Assembly: GCA_963764505.1 (NCBI GenBank)
Contig: CAVXSP010000003.1
Location: forward strand, 255,872-319,871
Source of the DNA: CAVXSP01 sp963764505
GTDB taxonomy: Bacteria; Acidobacteriota; Vicinamibacteria; Vicinamibacterales; SCN-69-37
Direction: 5' to 3'
DNA length: 64,000 nt
The notes under the pieces are model-generated. The model was given only the letters and a program-made list of their open reading frames with translations, was not told the origin of the DNA and ran no database searches. Shown here piece by piece: positions 44,005 through 52,049 of this stretch (the stretch's first letter is position 1; each line of letters begins with the position of its first letter). The position numbers and the translations under genes are program-made.

Positions 44005-45390
44005 TCACCCCGCCTTCATGTCGGCCGCGACGTTCACGTTCAGGTGAAAGACGTTGTCGGGGTCGTACCGACGCTTCACCAGCCTGAGGCGCTTCAAGGT
44101 GGCTGGCGGGTACGCGCGACGGACACCATCCTCGCCCTCCTCGCCGAGGAACCCGACGTAGGCCGGAGTCCTGACTCCACGAGAAAGCGCGTTGGCCAGG
44201 CCGGCGGCCCAGGTCTCATGCTCCACGCGCGCCTCGACGCGCTGATCCATGGCGGCGATGTTCACCATGAGCTGCGCTCGTCGGTGGCCGAACGCGGTCG
44301 CCGCGTCGGCGACGCGCGCCACTGCGCCCCCGAGAACGCGCAGTTGGACGGCGGCTATCGCGGCAGTCGCAGTCTCGAGATGCGCGAGGATCGTCTCCGC
44401 GCCGCCGTCCGAGAGCCCATCGACGAGCATGTTCGTTCCCACGGCGAACGCCGGACCCGGGGCTTCCGTTCCTTCGTACATCTGCGGGTAGCGGATCGAC
44501 CGAATCATGTCGGCGAGCGGAGTGGCGAGAGCGCGGATCGGCGCGATTGCCTTCTCGCCAGCTGCGGGCGGGCCCGCGTAGACCATGACGGCCATCACCA
44601 CGGGCTTGCCGTGCTGCTCCTGGCGAATGAAGGGCAGCGGCGGCGCCTTCAACACGTTCGCGATCACGGACAGGTCCTCGGGCGCCGCATCCGCCGCGGC
44701 GACGAGCCCGGTGATCACATCGGCACTCGCGGGGAGCACGAGCATTCCGCCGACGACCCGGTCGATCTCGTGCAGCCGCAGACGAAGTCTGGTCACGACA
44801 CCGAAGTTGCCGCCGCCTCCTCGAAGGGCCCAAAAAAGATCCGGGTGAGCGTGCTCGTCCACGTCGAGACGCTCGCCGTCGGCAGTCACCACTTCAGCCG
44901 CGAGCACGTCGTCGATCGTGAGGCCGTGCTTGCGGACCAGGAAGCCGATGCCGCCGCCGAGTGTGATCCCACCAAGGCCGACGCTCGCGGTGTCGCCGAG
45001 CCCTGTCGCGAGACCGTGTTCGCCCGTCGCTCTGGTGTAGTCGCCGGCGGTGATGCCGGTCTGAGCCCAAGCCGCTCGGCCGCCGGCGTCGATTTCGACT
45101 GCGTTCATTGCGGAGAGGTCGAGGACGATGCCGCCGTCGGACGTACCGTGGCCCGCTCGGCTGTGGCCGCCGCTCCGGACTGCGAGCTCGGCGCCGCACT
45201 CCCTGGCCAGCGTCACGACGCGCGCGACGTCCGAGGCGTCGCCGACGCGGACGATGGCCGCCGGCCGACGGTCGAAGCCGGTGAAGAACACTCGACGCAC
45301 GTCGTCGTACTGCGGGTCGTCCGAGCCAATCACGTTGCCGATCACTCTTGTGCGGAGGTGCGAGAGCTGGATGTCGGTTTCGGTTTTCAA
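44005..45390 (-). CDS. FAD-linked oxidoreductase with BBE domain
   Basis: 461 residues. FAD_binding_4 domain with RSGGHSRAGHGTSDGGIVLDL (the His/Cys flavin-attachment region, here GGHS), FWALRGGGGNFGVVT and a C-terminal berberine-bridge-type end (RRYDPDNVFHLNVNV). A TTG start at 45390 is chosen because AAAGGAGGG lies 5 bp upstream; the ATG at 45525 would add residues with no similarity. Such oxidoreductases are frequent partners of ECF41 sigma factors, but no matching promoter is seen. Confidence 0.9.
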   Translation of the reverse strand: MKTETDIQLSHLRTRVIGNVIGSDDPQYDDVRRVFFTGFDRRPAAIVRVGDASDVARVVTLARECGAELAVRSGGHSRAGHGTSDGGIVLDLSAMNAVEIDAGGRAAWAQTGITAGDYTRATGEHGLATGLGDTASVGLGGITLGGGIGFLVRKHGLTIDDVLAAEVVTADGERLDVDEHAHPDLFWALRGGGGNFGVVTRLRLRLHEIDRVVGGMLVLPASADVITGLVAAADAAPEDLSVIANVLKAPPLPFIRQEQHGKPVVMAVMVYAGPPAAGEKAIAPIRALATPLADMIRSIRYPQMYEGTEAPGPAFAVGTNMLVDGLSDGGAETILAHLETATAAIAAVQLRVLGGAVARVADAATAFGHRRAQLMVNIAAMDQRVEARVEHETWAAGLANALSRGVRTPAYVGFLGEEGEDGVRRAYPPATLKRLRLVKRRYDPDNVFHLNVNVAADMKAG

Positions 45391-45944
45391 ATGACCCTCC
45401 TTTGATCTTCGACCCGGGCTACCGGCGGTACCGGTACAGTCGATGACCTTCGCCATCACCACGACCGCACCGGGAAGGCCTCGCTGGGGTTCGGCGAGGC
45501 ATTGATATGTCTTCTGCTCCACCAATTGGCCTGAGGTGGACGGAACTCACCTCCAGAGTTCGGCACAGGTGAGGGCATCCAAATGAGTACGACGACGCCG
45601 TTACCGCGATGGTTTCCTTTTCGCGACGCAGCCGCGGAGGAACACAGCAATGGCGAATGGAGGCCCCTTCAATTGCTGCAGTCCGCCACGCGCGTGCGTC
45701 AGGAGATCGAGTACGAGGTGCGAGACGATCCCCAGTCCGACGGCGCGTCCGAGCATCGCGCGACGAGCCCCTTCTCGAGGACGAGCCACTTTTGATGTCC
45801 ATTGCCGTGAGGCCGCCTTCAGGGGATCAACGACATCGTCGCGCCGCTCGTCGCAAGGAGGGGATGATCGTGCGAATGCGGCCGTCGCCGATGTGTCACA
45901 GGACCATGTCTGATTCGTCTTGATTTGTGGAGGGCACAGACATC
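45391..45944. other. Spacer with membrane-protein fragment and ECF41 promoter
   Basis: On the minus strand about 45600-45770 reads GRAVGLGIVSHLVLDLLTHA, the kind of helix found in inner-membrane metal-dependent hydrolase-like proteins, with no intact gene around it. The right end holds the ECF41-type promoter of the decarboxylase gene. Confidence 0.45.
45894..45919 (+). promoter_or_regulatory. ECF41-type promoter before the decarboxylase gene
   Basis: TGTCACA at 45894-45900 and CGTC at 45916-45919, 15 bp apart, 25 bp before the start codon at 45945. It matches the published ECF41 pattern (TGTCACA, about 16 bp, CGTC), one base shorter than the two other sites in the window. Confidence 0.7.
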
Positions 45945-46424
45945 ATGAAAGCTCGAATCGACCTCATGCACGCGAACCCCGGCGTCGTCCAGGCCATGCT
46001 CGGCCTCGAGCGGCAGGTTCAGAAGGCAGGCCTCGACACCACGCTGCTGGACCTCGTCCGGATGCGCGCGTCGCAAATCAACGGTTGCTCCTGCTGCCTG
46101 GATATTCACAGCAAGGATGCGCGCGCGAACGGCGAGACCGAACAGCGCCTGTACGGTCTCACTGCATGGCGCGAAACGCCGTACTATTCGGCGTCCGAGC
46201 GCGCTGCGCTCGAGTGGACCGAAGTGCTCACGCTGGTCTCCGAGACTCATGTCCCGGACGAGGTGTACGAGCGAGTGCGGGAGCAGTTCTCGGAGGACGC
46301 GTTGCTGCACCTGACTCTGGCAATCGTGTCGATCAACGGCTGGAACCGGCTCAACGCCGCCGCGCGCACGGTCCCGGGCGACTACGTGCCCGGCAGCCTC
46401 GCGAGGGTGCACGCGGCAAGCTGA
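45945..46424 (+). CDS. Carboxymuconolactone decarboxylase / AhpD-like protein
   Basis: 159 residues, the classic ECF41 partner. The AhpD-type redox motif is in RMRASQINGCSCCLDIHS, with the Cys pair C-x-x-C and a following His. It could reduce peroxides or aid in thiol relay; most family members are uncharacterised. ATG 45945 lies 10 bp after GGAGGG. An ECF41 promoter is 25 bp upstream. Confidence 0.95.
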   Translation: MKARIDLMHANPGVVQAMLGLERQVQKAGLDTTLLDLVRMRASQINGCSCCLDIHSKDARANGETEQRLYGLTAWRETPYYSASERAALEWTEVLTLVSETHVPDEVYERVREQFSEDALLHLTLAIVSINGWNRLNAAARTVPGDYVPGSLARVHAAS

Positions 46425-46502
46425 TCGCCCGCGTGCCGTCCCCGACGCTTCGAACTCGCATCTATCGCCCCGCGCCGATCCAACCGGCGCACAGGAGCCG
46501 TC

Positions 46503-46949
46503 ATGGAACACGAGCAGGTCACCACGGTGGAGCAGCTCATCAGCGATTTGGAAGCCGCCTCTTCTCGGAACGACGTCGAGGCAATCGTTGCGCTCTTCGC
46601 GCCTGACGCAACGATCGAGAGCTACCTGGTCTCGCGCGTCTTCAACCGGCGGGAAGGTGTGTGCCGGGGGCGGGCTGAAATACGGGAGTTGGCGCTCGCG
46701 CTCTCGAAGCGCGGCAGGCCATGGGGAGGACACGAGCCGCCGATCATCCGGGGGAACACGGTCGCTATCGAGTACAGAAGTGCGTCCTCGGATGCAGAGA
46801 AGTTCTCCGTGGACATCATCGAGGTGAGGGACGGCAAGATCCAGAGCCTCCGCGCGTACGCGGGGTGGCGCGCGATCGCCACGTCCGACCGAGGAGATGC
46901 GGGAAGAGAACAGACGCAAGGGGACGATTCCGTTCGAGGCATTCAATGA
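46503..46949 (+). CDS. SnoaL/NTF2-like protein
   Basis: 148 residues, a small cone-shaped fold (LISDLEAASSRNDVEAIVALFAPDATIES; then VDIIEVRDGKIQSLRAYAGW). It may bind or isomerise a small molecule. It follows the decarboxylase gene by 78 bp on the same strand and may share its promoter. The last ~20 residues (GDAGREQTQGDDSVRG) are polar and likely disordered. ECF41 sigma factors carry a fold of the same kind at their C-terminus. Confidence 0.85.
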   Translation: MEHEQVTTVEQLISDLEAASSRNDVEAIVALFAPDATIESYLVSRVFNRREGVCRGRAEIRELALALSKRGRPWGGHEPPIIRGNTVAIEYRSASSDAEKFSVDIIEVRDGKIQSLRAYAGWRAIATSDRGDAGREQTQGDDSVRGIQ

Positions 46950-47066
46950 TGGAGTATCGGAGGGTATTGGACGAGGAGCGCGGTCTGCCCCGTCGCGCCC
47001 GTGAACGACCGCGTCACTCTCGTTCGACGACGGCTCCGTCATCGCCATCGAGCCGTGAGTGAATCG

Positions 47067-47604
47067 TCACACGGCGCGTCCGAACCAGGTGGTCAGCGCG
47101 TCAGCGAGCCCCACCTGAGTCCGGTCTCCCACCCAGGCTACATATCCGTCGGGCCGATCCAACACGGCGGTGGGAGCCGTGACCGCCCCGATTGCCGGAA
47201 GCTCCCACGTGCCCGCGTATGTGGCGTCGATCAACTGAATGCACGTGCGCAGCGTCGCCAGCCAGGAGGACCCTTCTGTCGCGGTAGGCCGCGGTCTGGC
47301 GAGTCATATCGGTGAACCTGGAGATCCAGGTGGGACTGTGGCTCCAGAAATCGGTCCCGTATACGGCGATCAGGGCTTCACTGACATCGCGCAGGGTCGG
47401 TTCGCCGGCTCTTCGGACCACTCGACCTCGGCGATCGAGCACCTCGATCGTGCGTGGGTGCAGACCGCCCGCGCGGGAGCCGGCGAGGTCCTGGTTGGCG
47501 CGCCGCTCGACGATGGCGACGTCGACCCCCGCCAGCGCCAGCTCGCCCGCCAACATCAGGCCCGTCGGACCTCCTCCGGCGATCACCACGGCATGTTCGG
47601 CCAT
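47067..47604 (-). pseudogene. FAD-dependent monooxygenase (PheA/TfdB type) relic
   Basis: The N-terminus is complete (VVIAGGGPTGLMLAGELALAG, RRANQDLAGSRAGGLHPRT) up to about residue 60. It then joins directly to a segment from far downstream (PTLRDVSEALIAVYGTDFW, RRVLLAGDAAHVHS), and after a further break to the C-terminal thioredoxin-like end (APTAVLDRPDGYVAWVGD, ending FGRAV). At least 150 internal residues are missing and the frame changes. Another internal-deletion relic of the ECF41 locus. Confidence 0.82.
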
Positions 47605-47653
47605 CAGTGCCCTCCCGCGACGGTCTCGGGCACTGACGGTTCCGTTGGCTTCA

Positions 47654-48550
47654 TCACGGACATTCAGGTCGACGGGCCGCAGCCGCGATGGGTCGCCTCT
47701 CCTGTGGACTGCTCGGCCGCCAGCTCGCGGTAGAACTCGCGCAGGCTGTGGTCGCCGTGGGGGGGGCCAGCACGTCGTGACTGCTCACGATCCGCACGAA
47801 CGATGCGATGTCGTAGGTGCGGCGCTTGAACACGCGGACCAGGCCCAGGCTGCCGCGGGTGAGCCATACGGGCACGTGGCCGACCTTGACGCGCTTGTTC
47901 AGGGCCTCGAACACCAGGGCCGCGATCTCGTTCCAGGTATAGGTCTCCGGGCCTCCCACCGATACCTCGGCCTGGTCGCCGAGCAGGGCGTCCACCACCA
48001 CCTTGGCGAGATCGGCGCCGTGGATGGGATTGATGCGCGCGTTGCCGTCGCCGATCAGATAGACGCGCCCCTTGAGCGCCATGTCGAAGGGCGCGCGCAG
48101 ATCGTTGAAGAAGCCGGTGGAGCGGATCACCAGCGGCTCGATGCCATCGGCCGCGCGCAGCTCGGCAACGAAGGCTTCGCGGGCGTCGGTGAGGGCCGAC
48201 CCGGAGAACAGCTCCGGGCTCACTACCGAGACGAAGCCGAAGCGTTCGACTCCGGCCGCGCGCGCGACCGCGAGCACCGACTTGTTGGCGCCGTAGTCGA
48301 CGTCGCGGAAGGTGACCTTGTCGGTCTGTCGGGTGATGCCCAGTGACGAGAACACCGCATGGATCCCGTCGCACACCCCGGTGAGGGTGTCGGGCCGGGT
48401 GGCTTCACCCTCGAACACTTCGCTGGCCCCCTTCACCTTCTTGCCGGGCCGTGCCAGCGCGCGCACCCACAGGCCGCGCCGCGCCAGCTCGGCGACCACG
48501 AAACCTCCCAGATAGCCGGTCGCCCCGGCAACCAGAACGCGTTCGATCAT
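47654..48550 (-). CDS. NAD(P)-binding epimerase/NmrA-like protein
   Basis: 298 residues. Rossmann motif GATGYLGGFVVAEL; NmrA/atypical-SDR body (VFSSLGITRQTDKVTFRDVDY, INPIHGADLAKVVVDALLG, ETYTWNEIAALVFEAL). Near its C-terminus an eight-G run (47759-47766) marks a probable slip: the other frame gives the more natural end GDHSLREFYRELAAEQ, so the present last ~30 residues are scrambled. Function is likely preserved as the catalytic core is upstream of the shift. Epimerase-type partners are standard for ECF41. Confidence 0.85.
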   Translation of the reverse strand: MIERVLVAGATGYLGGFVVAELARRGLWVRALARPGKKVKGASEVFEGEATRPDTLTGVCDGIHAVFSSLGITRQTDKVTFRDVDYGANKSVLAVARAAGVERFGFVSVVSPELFSGSALTDAREAFVAELRAADGIEPLVIRSTGFFNDLRAPFDMALKGRVYLIGDGNARINPIHGADLAKVVVDALLGDQAEVSVGGPETYTWNEIAALVFEALNKRVKVGHVPVWLTRGSLGLVRVFKRRTYDIASFVRIVSSHDVLAPPTATTACASSTASWRPSSPQERRPIAAAARRPECP

Positions 48551-48565
48551 CTTCTCTCCGTCCTC

Positions 48566-48815
48566 CTACAACTCGATCTGAGCGCCAATCTCGATGACCC
48601 GGCTGCGCGGAACGTCGAAGAACGCGGTGGCTCGCATCTCGTCTCGGAGGCGCCGCGAAGCTCTGTCATCAGGACGACGCCGAACTCTCGCGCGAACAGC
48701 CGGCCAATCCACCGCGGCACGCGCATCGGTTTCTTGGCGCCGCGCCGCTCGGCGAGCACCGGCAGCCACTCGGCGACGGTGGCCGGCTCGGCACGCGAGG
48801 CCTCGACACTACTCC
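48566..48815 (-). pseudogene. C-terminal fragment of an NAD-dependent epimerase
   Basis: RRGAKKPMRVPRWIGRLFAR and EFGVVLMTELRGAS are typical of the C-terminal region of atypical SDR/NAD-epimerases found beside ECF41 factors; the frame then shifts to MRATAFFDVPRSRVIEIGAQ and stop. The NAD-binding domain is absent. It lies between sigJ and the NmrA-like gene. Confidence 0.6.
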
Positions 48816-48819
48816 CGCC

Positions 48820-49695
48820 TCAATGCGTGTGCTCGAGGAATCCACGCAGCTTGTCGGGGTTACGGACGACGTAGATCGCGCGAATGCGGCCGTCGGCGAT
48901 GTCAAATGAGTAGGTACCGCTGCCGGCGATCGGATGGCGCATCAGGAGACCGGGCGCGCCGTTGACCGTCACGAGCTGGAAGTCGGACTCGGACCAGCGC
49001 ATCTTGCCGGCCAGGCCGACCACGAACTTCGCGATCCGATCCGCGCCGAGTACGGGATGTATGGCCGCAGGCGCCTTGCCGCCGCCATCGGCGACGAGCG
49101 TTGCGTCGGTGTGCAGCACCACCAGCAACTCCTCGACGTCACCTGTGGCGTAGGCGTGCCGGAAGCGCCGCACGATCTCCTCCGATTCACGACGCGACGC
49201 CGTGAAGCGCGGGCGCGACTCGCGCAGCCGGCCGCGCGCGCGGGTGAGGATCTGCCGCGTGTTCGCCTCGCTCTTGCCCACACTCCTCGCGATCTCGTCG
49301 AAGCCGAGCTCGAACACCTCGCGCAGCAGAAACACGGCGCGCTCGGTCGGCGCCAGCCGCTCCAGCAGGACGAGAAATGCCGTGGTCAACGACGATGCCA
49401 GCTCGGCGGATTCCTGATTCGCTTCGGCCAACGGTTCGGGCAGCCACGGGCCTGGATACTCCATGCGCGTTCGCTCCGCGCTGCGGAGGCGGTCGATGCA
49501 CAGCCGCGTGACGATGGTCGTGAGATAGGCGCGGGTGGAGCGGACGTCGGCGTCCTCCGCTTCACGCGCCCGGACCCACGCGTCCTGGATGACATCCTCG
49601 GCCTCGCTGGCGCTGCCGAGCATCCGGTACACAATCGAGAACAACAGCGGACGATGTGCCTCGAACGTCGGTCCGTCCCACTCGACTGCTGCCAT
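48820..49695 (-). CDS. sigJ: ECF41-family sigma factor (SigJ-like)
   Basis: 291 residues: sigma region 2 (FSIVYRMLGSASEAEDVIQDAWVR), the linker motif PGPWLPEPL, region 4 (LAPTERAVFLLREVFELGFDEIARSVGKSEANTRQ) and a C-terminal SnoaL-like domain ending in RNPDKLRG. In ECF41 the C-terminal domain contacts the linker motif and controls activity instead of an anti-sigma factor. A canonical ECF41 promoter lies upstream (49731-49757), so it is autoregulated. Confidence 0.96.
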   Translation of the reverse strand: MAAVEWDGPTFEAHRPLLFSIVYRMLGSASEAEDVIQDAWVRAREAEDADVRSTRAYLTTIVTRLCIDRLRSAERTRMEYPGPWLPEPLAEANQESAELASSLTTAFLVLLERLAPTERAVFLLREVFELGFDEIARSVGKSEANTRQILTRARGRLRESRPRFTASRRESEEIVRRFRHAYATGDVEELLVVLHTDATLVADGGGKAPAAIHPVLGADRIAKFVVGLAGKMRWSESDFQLVTVNGAPGLLMRHPIAGSGTYSFDIADGRIRAIYVVRNPDKLRGFLEHTH

Positions 49696-49730
49696 GGCTC
49701 AGGCTACCTCCATTCCCCGCTGCATTCCTA

Positions 49731-49757
49731 GACGAGTGGCGGAGGCCGTCTGTGACA
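49731..49757 (-). promoter_or_regulatory. ECF41 autoregulatory promoter of sigJ
   Basis: On the minus strand TGTCACA (49757-49751) is followed after exactly 16 bp by CGTC (49734-49731), 35 bp before the sigJ start codon. Both boxes and the spacing fit the ECF41 consensus. Confidence 0.85.
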
Positions 49758-49778
49758 GCGCGGTACCGCAGCCGTGGG

Positions 49779-49805
49779 TGTCACACGCCGGCGTCGACGG
49801 CCGTC
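49779..49805 (+). promoter_or_regulatory. ECF41 promoter of the divergent membrane-protein gene
   Basis: TGTCACA (49779-49785), 16 bp, CGTC (49802-49805), 82 bp before the start at 49888. Its -35 box lies 21 bp from the back-to-back -35 of the sigJ promoter, making a symmetrical divergent pair. Confidence 0.82.
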
Positions 49806-49887
49806 TTCCTGTATGAGACGGCTCGTTCCTGGCTGAACTGGCGGCACCGCCAATCGCCGGCTTGGCCGGCGGAAGAAGAGGTCCATC

Positions 49888-50331
49888 ATGATTCGCTCAT
49901 TGGTCTTGTTCATTCACATCACGGGCGTACTGGCGATGTTCGCCGGCCTCGCGCTCGAAACGTTCGTGGCTGAAACAGCGGGACGAGCGACTCCCCGCAT
50001 TTCTGGAATCGGGGCGGCGTTGACTCTGCTGTCCGGGTTCTATCTGGGCGCACGATTCGGCGTCCTCGGCGACGACTGGATGCGCGCATCCTACGGTGGG
50101 ATCGTCGTCATGATGGCCGCCGGCACGCTCGCGCGGCGATCGGACGCACTGCGGCGGATCTCGGTCCGAGTGCGCACGGCCTTCGGTCTGGCGGTCGTGT
50201 TCTTGATGGTTGCGAAACCAGACGCGGTCGTGTCGTTGGTCGTGTTGGGCGTGGCACTTGGCGTTTCGACGCTCGTCGCGCTGCCGATCGGCCTCAAGCA
50301 GCCGAGCGGCCTGCCTTCGACCGGAGCGTGA
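49888..50331 (+). CDS. Four-helix membrane protein in the ECF41 regulon
   Basis: 147 residues with four hydrophobic helices (LVLFIHITGVLAMFAGLALE, GIGAALTLLSGFYLG, GGIVVMMAAGTLA, LVVLGVALGVSTLVALPIGL). No family name can be given with confidence; DUF2269-like proteins look similar. GAAGAAGAGG precedes the ATG. The ECF41 promoter 82 bp upstream makes it a predicted sigJ target and a plausible sensor or effector of the same response. Confidence 0.75.
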   Translation: MIRSLVLFIHITGVLAMFAGLALETFVAETAGRATPRISGIGAALTLLSGFYLGARFGVLGDDWMRASYGGIVVMMAAGTLARRSDALRRISVRVRTAFGLAVVFLMVAKPDAVVSLVVLGVALGVSTLVALPIGLKQPSGLPSTGA

Positions 50332-50503
50332 GGCTGTGACGTCCGTTGACGGGCGACCGTATTCCTCGCCGGATGCGAATCCTCGTTACGCAGTTTCTAC
50401 GCAGTCTCTGCTGTGATTCTGGGGCCACGGGTGCACCCGTGTGTTCGATTGCGTGACGGCCGCGCGTTCGAACTGGTAGTTCATCCCACGGATCCAGGTC
50501 TCC

Positions 50504-51067
50504 TCAGCGTCTCTCCAGGAACCCCCTGCCTTCGAATATCGCCGGCATCGCCTTTTCGATTCGCGCCACCCGCGTCGCCGACTGCTTGGCCGCGGCAAAG
50601 TGGTACAGGTAACTCCTCTGCCGCCCCGGCGTCAGCGCCTCGAAGGCGTGCTTGAAGCGCGGGTCCCTTCGGAACCGCTCCCTCAGCTCCTCGGGCACCG
50701 GACAATCCGAGGTCTTCTTCCGCTCCATCCGCAGCCCAGCCTTCTCGATCGCGATGGCCTCGCGCACGTAGGCCTTGATGGTCGCCGCCTTCGCCGCGAT
50801 GTCCCTCGCGCTGGTGAACTTCATCACGCGCCCGGCGTGCACCTGGCCGAGCTGCACCAGCAGCTTCCTGGGGTCCTTCAGCAGTCCGCCTTGAAAGAAG
50901 CCCAGCCCGAAGTACTCTTTGAAGCCCTGCATGATGACGATGTTCTTCCCATCCAGCGTGTAGGTGGGCTTACCCCACTTACACTCCTCCTTCATCGCCA
51001 AGCCGGCGAGCACCCGCCGCATCTCGACGATCTCCGCCTCCCACCGCTCCCGATAGGCCATCTCCAT
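50504..51067 (-). CDS. YdeI/DUF1801-family protein
   Basis: 187 residues from ATG 51067 with GGAGGG 10 bp upstream. N-terminal DUF1801-type domain (KEECKWGKPTYTLDGKNIVI, FFQGGLLKDP) and a C-terminal YdeI-type helical domain (PGRQRSYLYHFAAAKQSATRVARIEKAMP). The biochemical role is unknown; family members occur in stress and antibiotic-tolerance settings. A longer open frame to 51100 is possible. Confidence 0.85.
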   Translation of the reverse strand: MEMAYRERWEAEIVEMRRVLAGLAMKEECKWGKPTYTLDGKNIVIMQGFKEYFGLGFFQGGLLKDPRKLLVQLGQVHAGRVMKFTSARDIAAKAATIKAYVREAIAIEKAGLRMERKKTSDCPVPEELRERFRRDPRFKHAFEALTPGRQRSYLYHFAAAKQSATRVARIEKAMPAIFEGRGFLERR

Positions 51068-51346
51068 GCACGCACCACCCTCCATGATCATCTGGCACAA
51101 CGTCTCGCTTCCTCAACTTCGTTGCCTCGCGGCCGGAGCACGAGCGAGCCGACCTGCTCGGCCACACCGAGCCGAGCAGTACTTCTGGCCCGCCGGTCGG
51201 TGGTGGCACGACGATCCCACCAGCCGATGCTGAAGTGGGACACGGCGTGCCGCGCGCTCCGCGCCGCGGACGGGCTGCGAGCTTCGCCAGACGTGTAACC
51301 ATGTGAGACGATTGAGACGGTTGGACTGTTCTGATACGATCTCAGC

Positions 51347-51634
51347 ATGACGGCCGAGAACATGATGACCGTGGCAGAGGCGGGCCGAGCCCTCGGCGTC
51401 TCGCGCTCGACGGTGTGGCGGCTGATCCAGCGCGGCGGCCTTCCCAGCGTCCGCCGGGGCGGACGTCGTCTCGTCCAGGCGACGGCGGTGCGCGCCCGAA
51501 CGCGGACGCGCCGAACCAACACCCGCATACCGGCCTTCTCTGATCACCATCCCATCTTCCGTCTCGTGGGGGCGGGGCGCGGCGGCGGAGCCAGGCCAGG
51601 GGCCCGCGACAAGCACGCCATCCTGGACCGGTGA
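51347..51634 (+). CDS. HTH antitoxin of a VapBC-like pair
   Basis: 95 residues. An excisionase-type helix-turn-helix occupies the first half (MTVAEAGRALGVSRSTVWRLIQRGGLPSVRRG), followed by a basic, low-complexity tail. Its TGA overlaps the GTG start of the PIN toxin. DNA-binding antitoxins of this kind repress their own operon. Confidence 0.78.
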   Translation: MTAENMMTVAEAGRALGVSRSTVWRLIQRGGLPSVRRGGRRLVQATAVRARTRTRRTNTRIPAFSDHHPIFRLVGAGRGGGARPGARDKHAILDR

Positions 51635-52038
51635 CCGGCAGCGTTCTCTGGGACTCGAGCGCGATCCTCGCGCTGCTCGACGCAGACGATGCCGACCATG
51701 CCCGCGCGGTGTCCGTGGCGCGGACCATCGCGTCCGAACGGCGGCCGTCCTTCGTCACGAACTATGTCGAGGCAGAGACCCACGCCTTGCTGGTCAGAAA
51801 GCTCGGACGGGAGATCGCGCGCCAGTGGCTCCTCACCGGCGGGCTGCCGGTGATCTCGGTGCTCCCGGCGGAGGAGCGGAAGGCCACAGACATCCTGGCT
51901 CGCTACACGGATAAGGACTGGACCCTGTGCGATGCCATTTCGTTTGCCGTGCTGGAGGCGCGCCACGTCCGACGCGCGTTCACGTTCGACCATCATTTCC
52001 GGCAGTACGGACGGGTCCAGGTCCTCGGCTTGGCATGA
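51631..52038 (+). CDS. PIN-domain toxin (VapC-like)
   Basis: 135 residues from GTG 51631. Ribonuclease acid residues are visible in VLWDSSAILALLD, NYVEAETHALL and KDWTLCDAISFAV, plus a late FDHHFRQYG. It should cleave structured RNA such as tRNA or rRNA. Paired with the HTH antitoxin by a four-base overlap (GTGA); an IS110-family element begins within about 100 bp downstream. Confidence 0.85.
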   Translation: MTGSVLWDSSAILALLDADDADHARAVSVARTIASERRPSFVTNYVEAETHALLVRKLGREIARQWLLTGGLPVISVLPAEERKATDILARYTDKDWTLCDAISFAVLEARHVRRAFTFDHHFRQYGRVQVLGLA

Positions 52039-52049
52039 CGGCGCGGCGT

